Both the position numbers and the translations under genes were made by a program. Under the pieces are notes generated by a model, which had not been told where the DNA came from, did no database searches, and was given only the letters and a program-made list of their open reading frames with translations. DNA of 10,511 bases from Phycisphaerae bacterium (GTDB taxonomy: Bacteria; Planctomycetota; Phycisphaerae; UBA1845; Fen-1342): positions 1 to 10,511 of the forward strand of contig JALSRY010000188.1 in NCBI GenBank assembly GCA_026984555.1, written 5' to 3'. Numbering within the stretch: position 1 is the first letter of the stretch; the number at the start of each line of letters is the position of its first letter. This document shows positions 6,682-10,511 of the stretch, piece after piece.

Positions 6682-7260
6682 ATGATCCTGCTGATCGACA
6701 ATTACGACTCGTTCACGTACAACCTCGTCCAGACGCTGGGCGAGATTCGCCCGGATATCGAGGTCGAAGTCCGCCGCAACGACCAGATCACGCTCGATGA
6801 GATCGCCGACCGCGGGCCGGATCATATCATCATCTCGCCGGGGCCGTGCACGCCGACCGAAGCGGGTATCAGTGTCGAGGTTGTGCGCCGGTTTTCGGGG
6901 CAGGTGCCGCTGCTGGGCGTGTGTCTGGGGCACCAGTCGATCGCGTATGCCGCCGGTGCGCGGATCATTCGCGCTCCTCGGCTGCTGCACGGCAAGACGA
7001 GCATGATCCGGCACGACGGCCGGGGCGTGTTTCGCGGCCTGAGCAATCCGTTTGAAGCGACGCGGTACCACTCGCTGATCGTCGAACGCGAGACGCTGCC
7101 CGCATCATTCGAGATCACCGCGACCGCCGAAGACGGTCCGCACGAAATCATGGGCATCCGTCACCGGACAGAGCCGGTATTCGGCGTACAGTTTCACCCG
7201 GAGAGCTTCCTGACGCGCGAAGGACACAAGCTGCTTGCGAACTTTCTCCTGATCGGATAA
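6682..7260 (+). CDS. pabA/trpG: Anthranilate/aminodeoxychorismate synthase glutamine amidotransferase subunit
   Basis: This 192-residue class-I glutamine amidotransferase releases ammonia from glutamine for a chorismate-using partner (TrpE or PabB) in tryptophan or folate synthesis. The start fits the family N-terminus [15 protein letters not shown]. The oxyanion segment SPGPCTP (52-58) is followed by the nucleophile elbow GVCLGHQ (79-85) with Cys81. HGKTS (103-107), RYHSL (128-132) and FGVQFHPES (167-175) complete the fold; His172 and Glu174 finish the triad. Sequence alone does not decide between TrpG and PabA, and one protein often serves both. No trpE, pabB or other pathway gene is in the window. 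No good ribosome site lies next to 6682: the strong GAGGAGGA (6648-6655) is 26 bases away, and a three-codon frame ATG-TTG-CGA-TGA (6674-6685) overlaps the start codon. It likely heads an operon with the lipoprotein gene. Confidence 0.95.
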   Translation: MILLIDNYDSFTYNLVQTLGEIRPDIEVEVRRNDQITLDEIADRGPDHIIISPGPCTPTEAGISVEVVRRFSGQVPLLGVCLGHQSIAYAAGARIIRAPRLLHGKTSMIRHDGRGVFRGLSNPFEATRYHSLIVERETLPASFEITATAEDGPHEIMGIRHRTEPVFGVQFHPESFLTREGHKLLANFLLIG

Positions 7261-7264
7261 CCAT

Positions 7265-7861
7265 ATGCGCATGAGCATGCACAAGCGGACAGCGTGGTTG
7301 TTCGGGATCGGGGCGCTGGGGCTGTTCCTGGGTTTGGCCGGTTGCCGGCGGGGCCAGACGAGCATCACGGCCGCCCCGACGCTCAGGGAATTGCCGACCG
7401 ATGCGGACGAGGCGCCGCGGATGGCGGCATCGATCGGAGTCGAAGGGCTGCCACCCGACCGCGACATCCTGCCGATCCCCGCGTTCAAGCCCGTCGAGCC
7501 GACCCCCGAAGAACGCAAGATCCTCGGCGAGAAACCACCCGAGCCGAAGCTGGACGCGTTGGCGTTCTACCGGCCGGAGCGGGGCATCGAGCACGGCGTG
7601 GCCCCGGATGCGTTCGCCATGCTGGTGGGCACGAGTGGTCGGGGCGGCACCAGTGCGGGCGTGCAAGAGGCAACCGCTCCCGCCGGCGTGTCGTTGGACC
7701 TCGCGGGCGAGTACGCCGGCGCTTACCGATATGCCTGGCGGTCATCCTTCGTGGGGCTGCGGCGGACCCCCAGCGGTGAAGCGGGCGGTGGCTGGCTGAT
7801 GAGCGTCGGCGAGAACCTCCCCCGCCGCGGCGCGGCCCACGCCAACCGCTACGACCACTGA
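7265..7861 (+). CDS. Putative lipoprotein of unknown function
   Basis: The product has 198 residues. Residues 1-27 form a lipoprotein signal: Lys/Arg near the start, a hydrophobic stretch 10-25 and the lipobox GLAGC with Cys27 as the predicted lipidated residue. The mature part is low-complexity and Pro/Glu/Ala-rich: a PTPEERKILGEKPPEPK stretch around 77-95 and a Gly/Ser-rich segment near 120-135. The last third is more hydrophobic and aromatic (AGAYRYAWRSSFVGL). I recognise no domain. The start lies 4 bp after the amidotransferase stop, with further in-frame ATGs at 7271 and 7277 and no clear Shine-Dalgarno of its own, so translation is probably coupled to the gene before it. Membrane anchoring is a sound inference; function is not known. 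Confidence 0.75.
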   Translation: MRMSMHKRTAWLFGIGALGLFLGLAGCRRGQTSITAAPTLRELPTDADEAPRMAASIGVEGLPPDRDILPIPAFKPVEPTPEERKILGEKPPEPKLDALAFYRPERGIEHGVAPDAFAMLVGTSGRGGTSAGVQEATAPAGVSLDLAGEYAGAYRYAWRSSFVGLRRTPSGEAGGGWLMSVGENLPRRGAAHANRYDH

Positions 7862-7935
7862 GGCTCGTATCTCGCGGAATCGACCGGAAACGGTCGCGAC
7901 CACGCTACGGACAACCAAGGCACGGGCATGACGCA

Positions 7936-7965
7936 GCAAGGCCGACCCGAATGGGCCGGCCTTGC
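7936..7965 (+). terminator. Hairpin downstream of the lipoprotein gene
   Basis: GCAAGGCCG (7936-7944) pairs perfectly with CGGCCTTGC (7957-7965), and an inner CCC/GGG extends the stem after one mismatch. It lies 74 bases after the lipoprotein stop. No T-run follows, so it may be a weak terminator or an RNA-protecting 3' stem. Confidence 0.45.
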
Positions 7966-7984
7966 CGTGATGCCTTGATTCATG

Positions 7985-8061
7985 CCTTCCCTCTCGACTC
8001 CCCTGGAAAGGTACGGCATGTACGGGTGCTTCCTCCCTTCCTCTCGACTCCCCTCAAAAGG
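7985..8061. repeat. Direct repeat pair, 27 bp, period exactly 50
   Basis: Positions 7985-8011 and 8035-8061 match at 23 of 27 bases, including 15 identical bases CCTCTCGACTCCCCT (7990-8004 and 8040-8054). Two copies separated by 23 bases are too few and too imperfect for a CRISPR array. Confidence 0.75.
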
Positions 8062-8098
8062 AAGTAAGGTCTAGCGGTCAATCATAGGCGCCCGGTTG

Positions 8099-8138
8099 GG
8101 CGGATTTCCACAAAACGTCGTGGAAAACCGCCGTTTTT
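8099..8138 (+). terminator. Strong intrinsic terminator, plus strand
   Basis: GGCGG (8099-8103) pairs with CCGCC (8128-8132) and TTTCCAC (8105-8111) with GTGGAAA (8120-8126). Only one A/A mismatch lies between the two stems, and the loop has eight bases. G then TTTTT (8134-8138) follows at once. It would stop transcripts from the amidotransferase-lipoprotein operon or from a small RNA. Confidence 0.75.
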
Positions 8139-8161
8139 CTGTAACCCGCGCTGTTGCGGGC

Positions 8162-8190
8162 GGTTGCGCGGCAAGAAAAACCGCGCAACC
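8162..8190. repeat. Perfect 10-bp inverted repeat
   Basis: GGTTGCGCGG (8162-8171) and CCGCGCAACC (8181-8190) flank the loop CAAGAAAAA. After one mismatch the stem continues with GCGGG (8156-8160) and CCCGC (8192-8196). Neither strand shows a T-run after the stem. The loop AGAAAAAC (8174-8181) is complementary to the terminator tail GTTTTTCT (8133-8140). Confidence 0.7.
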
Positions 8191-8208
8191 CCCCGCGGAC
8201 ACTTCCAA

Positions 8209-8232
8209 GCGTCCCTTACGGGCAAGGGACGC
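8209..8232 (-). terminator. Hairpin overlapping the carboxypeptidase stop codon
   Basis: GCGTCCCTT (8209-8217) and AAGGGACGC (8224-8232) form a perfect 9-bp stem with a six-base loop. On the minus strand it covers the final codons and stop of the carboxypeptidase gene. No T-run follows, so it is a weak terminator or a 3' stability stem. Confidence 0.4.
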
Positions 8233-10511
8233 CATAGACCGCCAGCAACGCGGACAGGTCCGCGAGGTCGATATCCCCGTCGCCGTCCATGTCTCCCATC
8301 TCATACGAGGCCCCCGACGCGGTGGGATAGTTCGCGAGCATGACGGAGAGGTCGCCCAAGTCCCGGCTGCCGTCGCCGTTGAAATCCCCGGGACATTCCG
8401 GCTGACTGCACCCGACCTCCTCGACGCGGAAATCGTCGAGGGCGGCCTCGACGATCGAGCCATCGCCCTCGTCGGAAGCGATAAAGCGGAGTTTCACTGC
8501 GGCGCTCGGGCTGACGAAATCGACGACGTGGAATTCGTGGTAGTACCACCCGCCCGACGTCTCGGCGCCGCCGGGGCCGACCGTCTCCACGTTGGTCCAC
8601 GTGCTGCCGCCGTCGTCGCTGATATCCACTACGAACACATCGGCGTGGGGGGCATTTCCCTGGTCGTTGGAGTACCAGCGCCAGTAGCTGATGACCGGGT
8701 CGGTGGTCGCGGAAAGATCGAGCGCGGGAGTCGTCAGCGTGGTCTGACCGTTGTCCACGTCATACGAGCCGAGACCCGAGCCGGCTCGACCATCGGTGAC
8801 CCAGCACATGGTACCGGCGGCGGAGTGGTCATCACCCGGCTGAGCGGCCGTCGGTTGGGGGTCCATGCGGTTCCAAACGCCGGTGGTGGCGTCGTCACCC
8901 GGGGCCCCGACCGTCCAGCCCTGGTCGGTTTCCATGTCGTCTGCGAAAACGATGTTGATTTCCTGGGCGGTGGTCTGGTAATGCGTCCAAGGCGCATCAT
9001 AGGGATCGGTGACGGTCGCACCGTCCGTAGTCTGGGCCTGGAAATAATAGGCAATGGTCGAGCCGCAGGGGGCCGCGGGCAACGTAGCGATGAAACTGTT
9101 TCCACCCGCGGGCGTCAGCGGCGTGGCGCTGAAGTCCCCCGCGCCGTCGATCTGGGTGTAGAGGGTCGCGGTACCGGTCTGATACGTGGCGCTCACGTCA
9201 TTGATCGTGACGGCGATATCCGTAGTCTGCCCGGCCGGGACGACCGCCGGCAGGCCGTCGGGGTACTCGAATTGCAACAAGAGCGAGAAGTAATCCGCCA
9301 GAACGCTGATGGCGGCGAAGTTTTCTTCGCCGGTGGGAATGATCTGATCGGCAGGTAGAACGAATCCGTAATAGCCGGTGTCACGCAGCTCGATCGTCCA
9401 GGAGAAAGCCCCCCCACCGTCGTAGACCCAGTCGGTGCAGATGCCGCTCGCGAGGTAAAGGTTGTTCGCGGGCTCGGAGGTGTAGGTCTGGCCGTGGACG
9501 GCGTAGATCGCCGAAGCCATGTCGCTGCCGAGGTTCTCGAACACGGACAAATCGGGCTGGGGCGGGTCGGTGTAGTCGTAGCCGTAGGGACGGAGAATAA
9601 GCTGCGAATAGCTGTGGAAGTCGATATGGGCGACGATGTCGCCGTGGGCCAGGACGAAATCGCGCAAGGCCTGGGTCTCAGGCTCGGAAAACGGCGCGGT
9701 TCCACGATACGTATCGCTGCTGGGGTCACCGCTCGATCCCGAACCGCCCCAGCCGGTGCCGTAGTTGCGGTTGAGATCGACGCCGTACAACCCGCCGCCG
9801 TTGTTCCGCCGATTCTTGCGCCACAGGCGGTCGGTGGTCCAGGTATAGACGTAGCCGTCCGGATTGACGACGGGGACCAAATAGAAGGTTGCCCGATCGA
9901 GCATGCCGTGCACGTCGGGGTCCGTATCGTAGGTGCTGACGAGGCGATCGGCGATGTACATCACGGTCATGGGGCTGATCCACTCGCGGGCGTGGTGCAT
10001 GCCGTCGAAGCAGAGTGCGGGCTTGTTACTGCCCACGGGACTGGTGATCGTCAGGGCGTAGATGGGTCGGCCTTCGATGCTCGATCCGATCTGCTGCTTG
10101 CTGATGAGGTTGGGATAGTTCGCGATCAGCGTGTCGATGTAGGCGTTGATCTCATCGAACGACTTGTAATCGTCGAACCAGCCACGATCTTTCGCCTGGC
10201 GTGTCCGCTCGATGTGTGCCCGCTCGGCATCGATCGCCTTCTGCACGTTGCGATAGAGCACCCGATAGCCGATGTGCAGCTCGTCGAGCCTGGCCTCGAC
10301 TCCCGGCGGAACGACGTAGTCCACAGGCCCGATTCCCTCGGCATCACTCATGAGCTTGGCGCCGAGCATGCGCAGCGCGTCGAGCTGCACGGGGGTCTGA
10401 ACCTGGACGCGGATGGCGTCCCAGTTGTCGTAACGCACCGGCGCGGGTTCGTCCGCCCGGACACTCCCCGTCGCTGCCACCACGACCATGACGACCAATA
10501 CGGAACACCAG
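8216..10511 (-). CDS. Secreted M14 zinc carboxypeptidase with jelly-roll and dockerin domains (5' end cut by window)
   Basis: At least 760 residues are visible, numbered here from the codon at 10498. The frame runs off the window edge inside the signal peptide (hydrophobic LVVMVVVAATGSVRA, likely cut after Ala15), so the true start lies outside. Residues 20-95 resemble the M14 activation propeptide (YDNWDAIRVQV, then HIGYRVLYRNVQ). The catalytic domain spans about 108-405. Zinc ligands are H169 and E172 in GMHHAREWIS and H295 in FHSYSQ; the substrate-binding residues are R227, N243, R244 and Y348, and E370 in IELRDTG is the catalytic base. All match carboxypeptidase A landmarks, so it should be active and remove C-terminal residues from peptides outside the cell. 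A beta region (410-515) and a MAM/jelly-roll-like domain (about 516-696) follow. A dockerin pair closes the protein (D705, N707, D709, S711, D716 and D736, D738, D740, D742, D747). Confidence 0.93.
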   Translation of the reverse strand, partial: WCSVLVVMVVVAATGSVRADEPAPVRYDNWDAIRVQVQTPVQLDALRMLGAKLMSDAEGIGPVDYVVPPGVEARLDELHIGYRVLYRNVQKAIDAERAHIERTRQAKDRGWFDDYKSFDEINAYIDTLIANYPNLISKQQIGSSIEGRPIYALTITSPVGSNKPALCFDGMHHAREWISPMTVMYIADRLVSTYDTDPDVHGMLDRATFYLVPVVNPDGYVYTWTTDRLWRKNRRNNGGGLYGVDLNRNYGTGWGGSGSSGDPSSDTYRGTAPFSEPETQALRDFVLAHGDIVAHIDFHSYSQLILRPYGYDYTDPPQPDLSVFENLGSDMASAIYAVHGQTYTSEPANNLYLASGICTDWVYDGGGAFSWTIELRDTGYYGFVLPADQIIPTGEENFAAISVLADYFSLLLQFEYPDGLPAVVPAGQTTDIAVTINDVSATYQTGTATLYTQIDGAGDFSATPLTPAGGNSFIATLPAAPCGSTIAYYFQAQTTDGATVTDPYDAPWTHYQTTAQEINIVFADDMETDQGWTVGAPGDDATTGVWNRMDPQPTAAQPGDDHSAAGTMCWVTDGRAGSGLGSYDVDNGQTTLTTPALDLSATTDPVISYWRWYSNDQGNAPHADVFVVDISDDGGSTWTNVETVGPGGAETSGGWYYHEFHVVDFVSPSAAVKLRFIASDEGDGSIVEAALDDFRVEEVGCSQPECPGDFNGDGSRDLGDLSVMLANYPTASGASYEMGDMDGDGDIDLADLSALLAVYGVPCP

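Larger units (their letters stand above)
7981..8138 (+). ncRNA. Candidate small RNA or structured 3' UTR with twin C-rich loops
   Basis: Two stem-loops share the loop sequence CTCTCGACTCCCCT: one closed by CCTTCC/GGAAAGG (7985-8011) and by outer CATGCC/GGCATG (7981-8020), the other closed by CTTCCT/AGGAAG (8037-8064). A textbook intrinsic terminator follows (8099-8138). The flanking stems differ between copies but still pair. UCCC-rich loops resemble those of small RNAs that pair with ribosome binding sites. No promoter is evident, so it may instead be the 3' UTR of the lipoprotein operon. Confidence 0.25.
7862..8215. other. Hairpin-rich gene-free region
   Basis: No protein gene is seen in these 354 bases between the convergent lipoprotein and carboxypeptidase genes. 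The region holds a 9-bp hairpin (7936-7965), two stem-loop repeats 50 bp apart (7985-8061), a strong plus-strand terminator (8099-8138), a small hairpin CCCGC/GCGGG (8145-8160), a 10-bp perfect inverted repeat (8162-8190) and the 5' arm of a hairpin that overlaps the carboxypeptidase stop (8209-8232). Confidence 0.7.

Noticed and set aside
6589..7071. N-terminal extension of the metallopeptidase up to 7071
   Set aside because: The extension is antisense to the amidotransferase gene and has no family similarity. The ATG at 6588 has a GAGGA site seven bases upstream and gives the usual family length.
7985..8061. A minimal CRISPR array (two repeats, one spacer)
   Set aside because: Only two copies, four mismatches in 27 bases, a 23-base spacer, no cas gene, and the repeats fold as stem-loops with differing stems.
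8096..9358. A 420-codon open frame on the plus strand opposite the carboxypeptidase gene
   Set aside because: It lies antisense to a frame with complete M14 and dockerin motifs. Long antisense frames are expected in G+C-rich DNA, and its translation shows no domain and many Arg/Gly/Val runs.

Overview
The window is about 65% G+C by eye and carries secreted proteins of kinds that are common in Planctomycetota: two proteins with C-terminal dockerin-type EF-hand pairs, a ThuA protein fused to two DUF1080 domains, a single-cysteine redoxin with a CPxS active site, and a secreted squalene-cyclase-like repeat protein. A planctomycete (perhaps Phycisphaerae or a related uncultured lineage) is the best guess. 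This rests on protein style only; there is no rRNA or other marker gene.

Layout. Positions 1-438 hold no convincing gene but contain several direct repeats. A plus-strand series follows: a secreted redoxin (439-1056), a secreted dockerin protein with an unrecognised repeat-built body (1229-2512), and a large secreted ThuA-DUF1080-DUF1080 protein (2728-4818). That last gene converges on, and overlaps by 20 bp, a minus-strand gene for a secreted alpha/alpha-toroid protein (4799-6109). Upstream of the latter on the minus strand is a small zincin-type metallopeptidase (6226-6588). Divergent from it is a PabA/TrpG glutamine amidotransferase (6682-7260), followed after 4 bp by a lipoprotein of unknown function (7265-7861). 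The gene-free stretch 7862-8215 is rich in hairpins: two 50-bp-spaced stem-loop repeats, a strong plus-strand intrinsic terminator and two further perfect inverted repeats. The right end is a minus-strand zinc carboxypeptidase (M14) with propeptide, jelly-roll-like and dockerin domains, cut at its 5' end by the window edge.

How the genes fit together. Five of the eight proteins carry Sec signal peptides (one cut at the window edge) and one more carries a lipobox, so most of the locus works outside the cytoplasm: sugar-derivative turnover (ThuA/DUF1080), protein degradation (carboxypeptidase), thiol chemistry (redoxin) and calcium-dependent modules (dockerins). No transporter, regulator or cohesin is present, so a single pathway cannot be claimed. 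The PabA/TrpG gene (folate or tryptophan branch from chorismate) and the metallopeptidase are ordinary cytoplasmic functions.

No phage, transposase, CRISPR array, tRNA or rRNA is visible. The points most worth a second look are the candidate small RNA at 7981-8138, the repeat cluster at 1-413, the three-domain fusion at 2728-4818 and the repeat architecture of the dockerin protein at 1229-2512.
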